Assembly: GCA_020650975.1 (NCBI GenBank)
Contig: JAIPMN010000470.1
Coordinates: forward strand, 1 to 64,000
Length of the DNA stretch: 64,000 nucleotides
DNA from: Apostichopus californicus
Taxonomy: Eukaryota; Echinodermata; Holothuroidea; Aspidochirotida; Stichopodidae
Direction: 5' to 3'
Below are positions 13,066-26,997 of this stretch, one piece after another. The notes beneath the pieces are model-generated. The model was given only the letters and a program-made list of their open reading frames with translations, ran no database searches and was not told where the DNA came from. Every line of letters begins with the position of its first letter. Position 1 is the first letter of the stretch. The position numbers and the translations under genes were made by a program.

Positions 13066-13370
13066 GGGAATTTTTTCTGTCAAACTCTGTAACGAGATTG
13101 CATACATGTGTGTGCATATTATTGACATCCGTGGAGGAAAAGAATGTAACAGAAAATGTAGCAGGCTAGGGAGATGTAGCTAGGTATAAAGAGTGTGTTT
13201 ATAATGGAGAGTATAATGGAGAGGGAATTTTTTTCTGTCAAACTCTGTAACGAGATTGCATACATGTGTGTGCATATTATTGACATCCATGGAGGAAAAG
13301 AATGTAACAGAAACATGTAGTAGGCTAGGGAGGTGTAGCTATAACTATAAAGAGTGCATTTGTAATGGCT
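13066..13370. repeat. Tandem duplication, ~156-bp unit, two copies
   Basis: Copies at about 13066-13215 and 13221-13370 share TCTGTCAAACTCTGTAACGA, GCATATTATTGACATCC and TGTAACAGAAA in the same order, with a few substitutions. Confidence 0.9.
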
Positions 13371-15551
13371 GTATAGGAGACATGTATTAAAGCAGCAATA
13401 GAAACATACAGAATTCCTTCGTAACATCTCCAATAAATGTCCTCATATTTTTTGGCAAAGTGCTGCACTTTACAGATGGAAACTTATTTTATCAAGGATA
13501 TTTAAATATTGAACTATCTGCAAATTTTTCGATAGATCTCTTAGTTTCGTTTTCAGACCGTGCACTGTAATTTTAAGCGAACATATATACTGCACTCTGG
13601 GAATTACTCCATCTTCTTCAACCAAGGAATGCTAAACTTGCACAAATCGTGATAACTCATCCTACCTAGGATTAAAATTGAAATTTTGATGTTTCCGTGT
13701 AAGAATGCGATATGATATAGCAGACGATTGCAAGTTAACCTTAGTTTTGACACTTGAAGGTTATAATTGCTGATGAAATAAGTGGTTGCATTTCTGACTC
13801 TCCAACATCATTTCAGTTCTAAGCAGTACGGTAGATACACGCTAAAATGTTAACAGAGTACACAGACATTGTAACAAGGTAACAGACATACAACTAGTAT
13901 TCAGATGGGATTAATTTAACTGGAAGAAAGCAAAAAACATGGATGAAGAGCAACACCCACTTAGATCAATTTTTGAAACACCTGGATATTCATGGAAAGG
14001 ATAATTTATATGGGATAAATATTTTTATTTTTGTAATGTTTTTTGCAGCTTTCTTGCTAACTTGAACAAATGTACACAAACACACAGGACTTAATCAAAC
14101 CACCCCAGCAGTAAATTTATCCATCTGCCATAACCTGTAAAACGTGTCCAGACTGCAATGAAAAGCTCTGCGGTACTAAAGAAAACTTTCACTTTAACTA
14201 TATCACAAGGAGGAATAAAAAGAAAGAGGAAGAAAAGAATAACGACGTCGATAACGATAACAGAAATCTGCAAGGTTTCAGTCTGGATGTACACACCCAC
14301 ATAATGAATGCATACATGTATGGATGCAGTATGACTAGCAATTTAACACACATAATACTGTCAAATTAAACTGCATAATTTATAGTCATTAGTGAATACC
14401 AGGAAACATTTCAAAAAAAATGTTTGCAAGTTACTTATAGAAGTTATATATAGAAGGTATTCTAATTCCTTCTTTTTATTTTCTCCTTTTTTTTAGAGGG
14501 GATGTGTGGGATGCGTGGGCCTACTTGTTTATAGTTTTATCTCAAAATGTCATCCCAACAGTCAGTCAAGATGTTCAATCATGTCATATTTTCAGACATC
14601 CCCTAATGACTAGGGCTGATGAACAAAAGCCGGTTAACTTTGGTTACCGGTTTTTCGTTTTGAAAAGAGAAGATCGATTCCCAAAAACTGGAAACGTGAC
14701 CCCAATGATTCCAAACGGTCAACATAACTCGCAAAGTTATCACTCAGAGCGATGGGTTCAGAACAATTCATGTTTTAAGATTACCTTTCCAGATTCAAAA
14801 GAAGTATTTAATACCTATTCCAATGCCAATGCAACTTTGCCTGTACAACCTAATCATACTAAGTTAGTAAGGGCCTACTGAGGTACTCCAAACTTTTTCA
14901 AGTTTGAAACATTGTTGAAGGTGTTAACAGTCAGTCCAACTAAACGATCTGCCGTCTTTAACTCTTTAATGTGGAGAATTGGTTTTTTAGTTATGCTTAA
15001 CCTAGCAGCACCAAACTAATTGCAAATCTCCTAACTCCTGAACTACACGACAACCGTAGGGTTCTAATTGGTTCTAACCACAAAACCGATATAGAGCAAC
15101 CACATAAATTACTTAGACTTAAAGACCTCTGTATGTATGATGAGGTGATGTACTTAACTATCCTTATGATCAAACACTGAAATGTTACTACCTTTACCAA
15201 AAATACTAGCATACCAACAGGTAGGTAACACTAAATAAGATATGGAAGGAGGAGGTGATCGGCGATGAGCCGGAGGAGGGGTCAAGGGGGCGCAGTGTTA
15301 TCAGTCTAGGTAGATGGGAAGGTGCAATTGTAGAGTCGAGACAGGTAAGAGAGGAGGGCAGTAAATGTAACTATCCTACCAAACATTGAAATGTACGAAG
15401 AAGAATACTAGCCTACGCCTACCAACATGTACGTAGCACTAAATTAAGCAGATGACCGACAAGTATTTGCGAAGTAACGTTATCGAAACTTGATGGCCGC
15501 ACTAGAAACCAGGCCTAACCAGCATAAATTACATTTAACAGTTATTCTTAC

Positions 15552-15612
15552 CTTCTGAAGAGCCCTGCATCTCCACCATAACATGGACTTTCCCACATGG
15601 TTCTAATTCAAT
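15552..15612 (-). CDS. PRKCE/PRKCH-like: Novel-type protein kinase C, coding exon 2: end of C2 domain
   Basis: A 61-nt exon flanked on the minus strand by a CCTTTCAG acceptor and a GTAAGA donor. Joined in phase 0 to exon 1 it reads IELEPCGKVHVMVEMQGSSE plus one base of the next codon. Human PKC epsilon has [22 protein letters not shown] at exactly this place, directly after the W that ends exon 1. That makes the exon secure despite its small size and 12.4 kb distance. It completes the last C2 strand. The following exon should encode the hinge, the pseudosubstrate-like basic segment and the first C1 zinc finger. I could not find it between 1 and 15551, so the remainder of the gene probably lies outside the window. 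Confidence 0.9.
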
Positions 15613-18600
15613 CTGAAAGGAAACAAAAAACAGTGATATCAAAGCAAACCATATTTTTGTTCAACATTTTTTTTCTCTTCCTGTAAGGTTAGAAATTTCC
15701 TGAAACTTATAATATACCAGATTTGGATATTCCCAAGCGATGAGCTTTACCTGTCTTTAATTGACCAACAGAGTAGATTTATTAACGTCTGACAACGGTT
15801 CGTGTAATGAAAACACTTCTAGACACTTTGGGTGATAGAATTTTAAAAGGAAGGTGATTGACCCGTTGGTTATAAGGGTGTACATTGCTAAAAAGTGTTG
15901 CAGGTTCTCTCTAGACATCCATGGAACATCGAAAGTAATGATGTTTGTCAGGGGACAGATAAGCAAAGTAAATAATAGCTCTTCTAATTTTTGAGGAATT
16001 TTGTAGTTCATCTTAAAATGGGTACAAAAAGGGACAAATCTAACTTCTCCTCTACTGTAGGGGTCCAAGCTGTATATTAGGGTCACCAAGCTGAAATGAT
16101 TTTTTAACTAGCACAGAATTTTAACTTCCAATCACAACAAAAGGTACGTGATAAATTGATACTAATTTTTAGAAACATATCTGGCAAATACATATCAATA
16201 GAAGCTGACTTAATTATTTCAATTTTCCATAACAATATGATGATATCTGTTACTGTTCTCAAAATCAGCAGGAGATTTTCTTCATAAGTAGAACAACTAG
16301 TTAGTTTGCAGTGCTGAGTAATACATACATGAAATAGATGTTAAACTATGTTTTAGTGGAAATGAAAACACAACTGTCATTCCAACTGATTTGAATTGAC
16401 CTTGAAAACTAATTCAAGTTTGAACTTTAAAGCATGCCCACTAAATAGTTCCTTTTTCTGCCCCTTTCTCTTTTTGAATAGCATACAGTACTCTCCATTT
16501 CTTTATCAACTTAAAATGTCCATTTAATCTTTTCTTTGCACTACAAAATCCGCCCAATTTCTATAGGTTCACGTTTTCAATTTTTTTCAGTTCACCTGTG
16601 TTACCATAGCAATATTATATCACATGTGTTATTTAAATGATATGTTGAATAGACTCGGTCGTTACACCAAACAGTTCTTTTATGAACAATCTTTACAGGG
16701 TACGAAAAAGTGTCCTGAAAAAAAGACACAACAAAACAGGGCCACCTGTAACAGAAACAATGAGGAGCCTAGTCTGATAGGTCTATAAACCATATTTTAA
16801 ATGTTTGATAGACATATATTGCTGTCAATGTCACATAATTGGTAACATTAATGGTCTCTGATGAAAGTCCTAGGGGTTGCCAACTGTCATGGGCAGGCCA
16901 TGACATCACAAATTTTAGCTTTATCACTAAGGGAAGTTTCACAAAGGTCACAAAATAGCTTCTAACCAGTGTAAAAAATGAAGAAAAAGATATTGTCCCA
17001 ATATTGGTGGACAATGAACAAAACTTGTACAGTAAGTACAGCCCTAAAGAACTATCCAACATTACAACCAGGCCTACTGTACATAGCAATTTGAACCTTG
17101 GTGAGCAGTATTTTGGTTTATTATATCGATATGATGCACACATATAAGTACAGGTGGGACAGTCCAAAATAAGTATTAGTAATGCATGCACAAATAGATC
17201 ATTGCATTTTAGGAAACAGGTAAAATTCCAACAACAAAAAAACAGTGTGAAAGATCATATCCTGTTATTGGGTTATAGTGGTTGTGTGGGAAGAGAATGT
17301 CCTAGGAGTATACCAAATTCTACCGTTATAATTTTTTAGTTCTGTTTCCAAATATGGGAGTTGCTAAGTACTTACTAGAGCATCCTGTTATTTAGATTTC
17401 TAATGTTATTTAGATTTCTAGAATATCTAATTACTGTTAAATAGTATTAACATTAAAAATAGTTAAATAAATATAATGTAATATTGCAAACACGGTGATA
17501 GACCAAAAATTATTTTCATAAAAGATTGACATAATTTACCAAAGTTTGTTGACCTTTTTGATGACCTGTTTTGATACCAAAAATAATATTAACTATCAAA
17601 GCAAACTATTAATTAATTCTGTATCAATAAATTTGTGTCAAAACAATAACTTTAATTGTGATGATAACTACTTCGCATGGTATGTTTATTTAGCGCTGTA
17701 CTCTTGTATATAACTATATATACATGTTGATATATGGTAGTTTCAATTACATGCAGTGCTTACTGTGTGCATACAACATGTTCATTTTCTTCGATTCTCA
17801 AGTAATCTCTACAAACTCATGACAGAAACAAACATACTAGCATTGCTGTTTCAAGTACATTTGCATTGGTCATTAAATTGTACTGAACAATGGTTCTTGT
17901 TGTTTTCTCACAGGCTATAAAGAGGGCACCTGTTTCCCAATTTGCTGCAAATGTTGTGACATTTTATAGCGCTTTGTTTGAAATGTATGTGGTTCGGGAT
18001 CATTTTCTAAGATATTTAGGAAAGGGGATACTTGATAATATACGTGCACATGGTTATTAAATTCTGTTTTGTAGTTTGTTGCTAAGGTGTTATGCTGAGG
18101 TCTTATTGCCAAAGTGTTTCTCATTTGAATCTCGAAAGATCTGATTCAAGGATAATGCCAAAATTCATTGACTCGTTTAGACATATATATATCATGATAT
18201 AAGGGTTTATCTGTCTATTCCTTACATGTTTCAAAATCTGCGCCGCCTTGAAACATTTTCACCCGTGAAGCCGTGCAACGTTTGGCTTGGCATTGGTCAA
18301 TCAGCTAGCCAGGGGAAGAAGAAACCTTTCGGTTACTAGCTGGATATGACGCAGGAGAAATTGCAGTCACATTTACCACTGCATGGTGATCCCAGATTCA
18401 GCTACTTGTTTGTGTGATGTTAGATTGACTCAAGAAGTAACCATGGCAACATAAGGAAATTTATAAATAGACAAAGGCTGTAATGTACAAAAAGTGTCAT
18501 AAAAGAGATGCAGGTGGAAACATTTCAGTCATCGTTGAGACTTAATTCCTTTTCCTCTTTCCATTAAGAGGACAAACCCAGAGGCTGATTGGTTAGAATT

Positions 18601-19385
18601 CCACTGACTTGGTTCGTCTGGATTTTATTGTTGATCTATATCCAAAGGCTTTTGAAGGTCAGGGAACAATTTTCGATAGAGCTCATTAAAGTGGGATATG
18701 ATCTAGAAAATGACTTCTTACATCTCAGGAAAAATATCAAACTGTTGTTGTTTTGCAATCTGTCTGCTAACTTGTGCACAAATACCATAGTACTTACTAT
18801 GTCTTTAATTGTTTTCTTTGGATCACACTGTAACTGGGCACAATACTGTACACATATAGATCTATATGAAATTACTATTGGAAAGTAGACTTGTAACTAC
18901 AGTATATAATCAGTCTTAGTGCTTTCAACAATCCGGCTTTCCAACAGCTAAACTGCTCATTCTGCATAGAAACTACTTTAATAAATCGAAGCCATAACAG
19001 ATGTGACAACATATATTTCTCTCTGAGGCAAGCCATGTAAGATATAGCCCACATATATGTGACTTTCAAAATCATTTCACAATTGATCTTAGTTTATATG
19101 CACAAAAAAAAACAAGCACTCTCAAATTTCCATTGATGAAACTGTCTTCTCAACAAGAAATTTACTAGTACTCCTTTAAGACCGCCCTATGTTGTGAGCT
19201 TGCAACTGTTTTCAATATGGTTACTTATCATTCCCTTCCTGTGTGAATTAATGACTATGATACAAGCCATAGATCTACAATGGAGTTGCTGATTGTATTC
19301 ATTCTAGAGTTAACATTTAAGTACATGAAACATGCTTTTCTGTCCAAAACTGGAAGCAAAGTTGCATACCAACCAAGCTGCACAT

Positions 19386-19649
19386 TCCTCAACATTAGCC
19401 TGCATATTCAGCACACGTTGAATACCCCTGCACAAGACCCTCAACATTAGCCTGCATATTCAGCACACGTTAAATACCCCTGCACAAGACCCTCAACATA
19501 TAGCCTGCATATTCAGCACACGTTAAATACCCCTGCATAAGACCCTCAACATTAGCCTGCATATTCAGCACACGTATTTACCCTGCATAAGACCCTCAAC
19601 ATTAGCCTGCATATTCAGCATGTGTACGTTGAAATACCCTGCATAAGAC
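19386..19649. repeat. Tandem repeat, ~53-bp unit, five copies
   Basis: The unit contains CTCAACATTAGCCTGCATAT, TCAGCACACGTT, AATACCCCTGCA and CAAGACC. The last two copies have lost part of the AATACCCC segment. Confidence 0.93.
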
Positions 19650-20902
19650 CTCTTGGCGAGAATTCTGGATGTCAAAATATTCAGCTGTACATACAATTAG
19701 CAGTGTGTCCTGAACGCTCAGTAGCGGACGGCAGTAGTGGAGAGAGTTAGCAGCCAGTAGGTTTGGACGCAAGCTGCATATCCAAGCAAGTTAAGCTTGT
19801 TGGGTCTGCAGACACTAGGAATAAACTCAATTTATCTCAAAGAGAGACTTAATAAATTTCATGAGATTTGTCTTTTTTAGAGATGAGAAAGATGATAGGG
19901 ATCTTAAGAAAAGTGTGGGATGTCAAATGATCTGAAGATTGAAAACACCAAAATTTCTGAGAGGGTTTAATTCATTCAATATAATTCACCGATATTGAGG
20001 AGGGTAGAATTAGACAACTGCATATCCCAGCATTAGTAATAATCTTCTGAATGTTCCACTACATGAAGTCAACAAGCTGTTTGATCATATTGGTGAACAG
20101 TTTTGGTCTTTTTTGTCACATTTGAGAAGGGTACTATGTAGTCCAAGGACGGGGTGCAATAGGGTTTAAATTGCTACTGGCTCAGAGATTACACCCTGGC
20201 AGCACTACGGCCCTGAACATTTGGCACATGGGGCATCTGATATGAAATCGTCTTTCGCGACCAAGAGGAAAAATTGGTGCCTTTCATCTTCACAGTTTGG
20301 CAGTGCATTTGCCACTTCTGACCCTTTCCAAGCCAGTAAACTGGTAGGCCAATTCACCGTGGCATTGGGATTCAATGCTTATAACCTTTGAACATGCAAA
20401 CTGTGCCTTATATGTACACAAACTAGTTTTTCAACAGTTGTATTATAAGTTAACAAATGTCAACTATACTTATCATAGTGGAGAGTGCCCTACATGTACT
20501 TGCAAAGTTATATATTTCTTTGTAACAAATGTTTGTTTAGATGAATAAACTTCATCATTCCCTGGAAAAAATATATAAATTAGATCTTTTCAAATACTGT
20601 ACAATTTTTTACATTCTAAAAGGTATTAGTCATTCATACTTCATGCATTGATATACTGTATGAATGAACTGGGCCAAGAAAACTCTATAGGGTGTAAAAG
20701 CTTCCACCAGGTAATAGCTTCCACCAGGGTATAGTGGTAAGGTACCTTGGAATCAAGCATCAAGTTCCTTGGACTATTTCTAATCCCCAAAGACAATCCA
20801 ACTTACTAGTGTAATTTAATTATTCTTTGAGCCATTTAATATGATAAATTATACTAGAAAAATTTGTTCAAGCTTAAAGCTGTTTGCATCTGGTCGGAAA
20901 TA

Positions 20903-21118
20903 CATTCCCATCCCTTCCCACATCCCCACCCCTCCCCACATTCTCACCCCTCCCTACATACCCACCCCTCCCAGCATTCCCATCCCTTCCCACATCCCCA
21001 CCCCTCCCAGCATTCCCATCCCTTCCCACATCCCCACCCCTCCCAGCATTCCCATCCCTTCCCACATCCCCACCCCTCCCAGCATTCCCATCCCTTCCCA
21101 CATCCCCACCCCTCCCTT
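20903..21118. repeat. C-rich minisatellite, 36-bp unit
   Basis: The unit is CCAGCATTCCCATCCCTTCC followed by CACATCCCCACCCCTC, with four near-perfect copies from about 20970 and diverged copies to the left. Because 36 is a multiple of three, all three plus-strand frames and one minus-strand frame stay open and give proline/serine- or glycine/arginine-rich pseudo-peptides. These have no flanking coding support. Confidence 0.95.
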
Positions 21119-24100
21119 TGCTTTTCTACTTGTCTTCTTCCTTCACTCCTTAATCCTTAACAATCTCCTCTTGTCAATTATCCTCTTATCTGCCAGCTTT
21201 CACTCATACCTGAACTGTAATTCATACATTCAGTATATCAAGTCTCAATTAATCATTGATTACTGACATGTAAGGGCCTACCCATGCATACTTTTATAGA
21301 TATTCTTGCAGGTATGATAACACAATGCAGGTACGAAATTGTTTTAATTTGCTATTGTTCAGTTAGTTTTACATAAAGGAACTTAATGGCATTGCTTCTG
21401 CAATAGTTTTGCTTAATTCCGGCCATTACTGGTCTAAACTCTAATTTCTGTTCAGTTTAGAAAACCTACACAATGTTCTCAATACTAGCAGAAGTGTTCC
21501 CAATCACACAGTCAAAGTCACAAACATAAAAGCGTAACATCTCTCTAGGCTACGAATGGCAGGAGGTAATATTACCTTAATAATTTTCTCATGTTGTTTG
21601 AGCACTAATTAATACACATACCATCTTATCCGAGACCACAGATCTTGAGAGGAAGGAAGTTTACAAGAATGGAAAGTAAACCCGTTCATATTAGCGGCTA
21701 ATTAAAGTAATAATTCATAACTTCCTCTTTAGCTAGCCCATCACTGAGTTCACTGGCAGAAATTCCACGGGTATGAATAAGAAGCTGCGTACAGCTGAGT
21801 AACAGAATGTTAAAATAAAAAACAGAAGCTGGCTTAAATTAAGTGGAATTGCACAGCTGTTCAAATATAAAACATGGGGATCCAAGCCATCTGGTGCAAG
21901 GCCATATCCTCAGCCTACCCCAATCCCACACCACCGCTTTGTTTAATTTATTTTGTTATTTTATTTTATTTTATTCTTTTAATGTAAATTTACTCCTAAT
22001 TTCATGAACTGAGCTACACAATATCATGGATGTTCAAAAGACTCAACACACAATGCAAAATGTAATGGCAATATCTACTTTGTAAGAAAGGAAAACTTTT
22101 ATCACTGCAGCGCCATGGATCCATCTGAATCACAATGAACTACAAATGTGGCTAGAACTGCATGTAAATCTGCCATAAATTGTTCTTTTGTCCTCTTCTT
22201 CTTTCTCTATATCTTGTGTTTATTTTGGTTTCATGACAGTATTTCTTTCCCTCTGGGTCGTCATTGTTTTTGTTAAGTGCTGTTCATCAGTGTCTGTTCT
22301 TTTATCTTTTTTTTTTATCTCTTTTGTATATTTTCTTTCTCACTTTTGCTGTCATTTTCTATAGTTTTTTACTGTCTTATATGACTTACTACTATTTCAT
22401 CTCTAATTTTTCATGTTTCCATGGTTACTATTCACCTATGCAAATGTATGTATGCAATTGCTGTGGTACAAATTCATCTATGTACAGTTCAGTATAAATC
22501 ATAATTGAAACTACAGTAAGTTTGTCACATCCCACACTTGTCAACGTTTGAGATTCGTAGCTACTGTACTGATGTAACTTTGATACCTAGCTTCCATCTT
22601 TTATCCCTGACCATCTGCCTAATTCCCAATAACGTTCAACCGATGTAATAGCTTCATAGATTCTCACATCACATGAATGAGGATAATCATTCCTAAATAG
22701 AAAATTAGCCAGGCTAGGCACTTTTAAAAATTAAAAAGAGTGTGTTTTACTGTCTGTGTGATATTAACTTACATTGATGACTTATATATAGTACAAAAAC
22801 ACATGTAAGACACTGTAGATCATTGTCTACAAGTTCTGTTTTATTTAATACAAATTCATGAGCAGACCACAACAGGCAATAAATTTTTAATTTTGAAAAG
22901 TACTTTTCAGCTGATTCGTTCCCCAATAAAATGCAATTTAGCTAATGAAGCAATTATCCAAGCATTTATATTCTCTATTCAGTGACAAATAAATTACTCC
23001 CTGCCAGACCATTCACTTTCAATATGTTTAATCTTTTAATAAGTTTAATCTTTTAAAGGAGCATAGTACACTATACAAATATCATCATGTCTACCATAGT
23101 ACATGCACAATATATCGTTCATGTTATCGTCCACATTAAACGGACTGATATACTGTACATCTGAGAATAAACCTGGACATCATGCTTTTCTTATAGGCCA
23201 TCCCGAGATGCTTGTAAGACTTCAAGAAATACTATGAATTTTCTCAGAGAACTAATTTCAAACCAGATGGTACTAATGCCCATCTACTTATTATAACAAT
23301 TGATTTAATCTACTCTAAACAATCCAAAAATTGGACTACATGGTTAATAAATTGTTAATGTCTGTAAATCAGCATACCAGTACTGCATTTAATAAAACTA
23401 TTGATGAGGTTATCAAACTGCCCTGGATGACACAATATTGAGATTGAAAACCCTGTGTACATACATGTACAGTATGCAAATTATAATGCCACTATAACTG
23501 AATGCCACTTGGAAATGCAGTTCTAATTAAATAGTACAGTAGGTAAAGAAGCTAGGTTACATAAAAGGTGTCTGCATTTATTATCTTTTTTATTTCCAAT
23601 TTAAGCATAACTGGGCATTATCATTCCCTTTAATCCTTCCCTTTAACCCTTCTATCCGTTAATTAAGATAGCTGCACAGTAGCCTATTTGCTTGCACTGT
23701 ACATCTCGAATGCTTCAATATGAAGTCAGTACTTAATACTGCAGTGCCTTTCATAACAGTTTTTTTTTTTTTACCATGTTATATGACATAGGAGCAACAT
23801 CGGTTAATCCTGGAGTTGTCATTCATCAGTTCACGAGACAGTTTCAGGTTATTAACTGGTGTCTTTCGATCCGCTCCGTGAATTTCTATCGGAGAGCATT
23901 CAATCACAATCCAAGACTTCCAATGCCTAGATAAATGGAACTGATCTCACACTGTTTAACACAGTTCTTTTAACATACGTGTACAGAGTGCATATATATA
24001 CATCATGTTAATTGTGAGTTGGAATTAAAATCCCAAATTTCACGTCCATGGTCTACAGAAAAACAGTACTACAACCATCAATATCATTAAAGAAAATTAA

Positions 24101-25122
24101 TGTCTTAAAATTATTGCAACTGTGGATCTGTCTCTCACTGGTAAAGTGACTCAAGAAAACTTTGCATATGTTATCTAGATAGTTCAATTGGAACGATCTT
24201 GCGAATTGCAGTGTTGCAATTGTGCATGTTGGAAGGGAAGGGGGGGGGGAATGGTTGAAACTTGAAGAGGGGGTAGAAAAAGTGGTAAATGTGATCCTCT
24301 ACTGAAATTTATATATTCCTGTGGATGTTTAAAATCCTTCAAAACTACACTTGTCTACTTCTGAATTAATGCATGTTTGAAACTATATCCCCTCCCCCTC
24401 ACCCCCCCCCCCAAAAAAACGGAACTATTGCCTAGGGTTTGATGATGTACTGTAATAGTATGCTCAATTCATACGTAGTATGATTTTTTCAAATACATAT
24501 GTACACAGTGTTCTACTGTACATGTATACCTACAGTAACATGTCCTACAAATACGCTCTTGATCAGAGGGCACAAACCCCAAAACCCACTCGTTTGAGTA
24601 TACGTACAAGCGACGATATTCACCTGTCTTGACTCGACTTGATAGAAATTGGTTCCAGAATATGTTACAATGCGATCGGTAGATTGGGGAGGAAGAGGTG
24701 TTAGATCAGCCCTAGAAATCCTGTTGAAATTATGTAAAATTGTCAAACAAGGCCTCACACACTTTACAACAAATGGCGTGTGCAAACACCAATTCTGTAT
24801 TAGTTACACAGAACCGTCACTGTTGAATGTGCTACATACTTTTAATGTGTAACTTTATCACGCATACAATACAGTATAAGCACTTTCAAGGAAACCAATC
24901 TAGGGCTCAATTTCTGTGGTCTTTAACACTGTTTTGGTAAATTTTATTTACTGGGCACTTTGATTCCTTTAGAACCTAGTCTGACCATGATTTCTCGATA
25001 GAGTAATCTAAGTTTATCGATTCGATAACTGCATAACCACAAACCCACGTATTTGTTTTTATTTTATAAATATATATGCAAACCTTTCAAGGTTATGCCT
25101 CACTTGCTAGTGTGATTAAATG

Positions 25123-25487
25123 GAAGAAATTAACAGATAAATGTTTACAAACCTGGACCTTACATCTTTCCGTAGATAGTCCAGCTTACAGGTTATACCA
25201 CCAACCAATTGTAAAAAGAAATTAACAGATAAATGTTTACAAACCTGGACCTTACATCTTTTCGTAGATAGTCCAGCAAAGAGGTAATACCACCAACCAA
25301 TTGTAATAAGAAATTAACAGATAAATGTTTATAATCCTGGACCTTAAATCTTTCCATAGATAGTCTAGCATACAGGTAATACCACCAACCAATTGTAAGA
25401 AGAATTTAAGAGATAAATGTTTACAAACCTGGACCTTAAATCTTTCTGTAGATAGTCCAGTTTAATACCACCAACTAATTGTACCAA
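25123..25487. repeat. Tandem repeat, ~91-bp unit, four copies
   Basis: The unit has AGAAATTAACAGATAAATGT, AAACCTGGACCTTA, GATAGTCCAGC and ACCACCAACCAATTGTA, starting near 25124, 25216, 25309 and 25400. The fourth copy is shortened after GATAGTCCAG. Confidence 0.92.
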
Positions 25488-26997
25488 ATTCAATACAACA
25501 TACAAAACAAGGATTTCTCTTTGAATGTAAAATACTTACACTTGCGAGACTTGCTGAGTAACATGATTGGGAGACTCAAATTAATGATTAACTGACATTA
25601 ATTATGTACTGTAACTTGGACAAAGCAGAGCTAAATAACATTACATGTTCAAACAATATTAGAACAATTGGCTATTAATTCTCCCTTTGTCTGTGGATCA
25701 CTGTTTCAACCTGTACAGTAGCCAGATACTGTCTGATATGCCACCTGGGGATCTTAAACAAATTGAGTGGCTTAAAGAGCTGTTTATAATTTATAGACAT
25801 CAATGCATCAATGTAGATGGGATACATACATAGTTTAACTCATTTGACTAATTAAATCTTAATTAGTGAATTATTAATGGTTTATTCCAATGTACAGAAA
25901 GTTTTGTCTCTGAGAAATTTAATATATTTTTAAGGCTAATTTCATCATTCCTGGGTCAATTTTGGTGTCGGACTAAAGTCTTTTCAGGTACTGTACAGGT
26001 CTGGTCTTTTTTATAATGGTCTACTTACTAATAAAGAGCGAAAATATTACTTGTTATATTTTATGCTTTGGAATACAGTCCCATAAAGCTTTTTATTTTA
26101 CCAAACTTGAAGATAAGCCTTAGGTTTGAGTTGTAGTATATTTTCTTGAGATAAGAGCATGTATGAGACATTCTAAGTAATTGATGTACTATAGGCTGTT
26201 CCTTTGTTTCAACTTGATCAGGCATACTGTATAATATTTTTTTTAAATACATAATTTACTTAAAAAGGGTCCTTGGCTGATAGATTTAAATGATTTGTCC
26301 AGTGTCATTCTTGACAACCCTGTTTTCAGTTTTAGAAATATCACACACTAACCCAAATTGTAGACACTATCAAGTTAACTTTTTTGCAAGATTATTTAAC
26401 TTACAGGCCCTCCCCAACAATGGTTGTCAGAATGAATGGCTGAGAAAGGAAATATCCTCAACCAGACATTACAACAGGCACAATGGTGATATACCTCACC
26501 AGTCACCGCTAATAACCTCACCATGAAATGATCTTTTCTCAACTTACACAATATATGGATTAAGGACTTATTGGTTAATGCCAAATAAAAGTTCTGGGTT
26601 ATTGTTCACATTGTTTACAATTTAGATATGTGCAAATATATATATGGTAACTTTGCAATGCTAATAGCAAAGTGACATTCCTGTAAAGGACCACAGTAAT
26701 GAGATTTTTTAACAAAAATTCCCCAACATTGCACGAGCGCTGTAGTTTAATAAGTACGTACTGTTAAATGGGAAGAATAGTTCACGAAAGTGCCTGAAAT
26801 TACAAAATTGATGTTTCCTTATATTTCAATGACATAGCAATTTAGCCAAAAACTCACTTCAGGCTTTGTAGATTAAACTTGGGTGGGCGAAAGTCATTAC
26901 ATTTTGGCTTTCAAACACGGAAACTAGCCTACAATTTCTGTCAGTGCAGCTACATACATGTTTATTACAGAATGTCAAGGTGAGGAATTCTTGAAGT

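Larger units (their letters stand above)
1..15551. other. Noncoding DNA downstream of nPKC exon 2 (probably intron 2 or beyond)
   Basis: No PKC exon (C1 zinc fingers, kinase motifs such as DFG or APE) and no other recognisable gene was found on either strand. The stretch contains minisatellites, a tRNA-derived SINE, a hAT MITE, a foldback element and short tandem duplications, listed separately. A 49-codon minus-strand frame at 5661-5810 and a CpG-containing stretch near 2040-2230 are the only weak exon candidates and are treated as findings. Confidence 0.6.

Noticed and set aside
14504-14881. Plus-strand frame of 125 codons starting MWDAWAYLF
   Set aside because: No recognisable domain. At this base composition about one frame of this length is expected by chance in 64 kb on both strands. 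An inverted AGCCGGTTAAC/GGTTACCGGT motif inside suggests repeat-derived DNA.
16769-17191. Minus-strand frame of 140 codons
   Set aside because: Lies within the nPKC intron on the same strand. Mixed hydrophobic content without a domain, no splice support, and length still compatible with chance.
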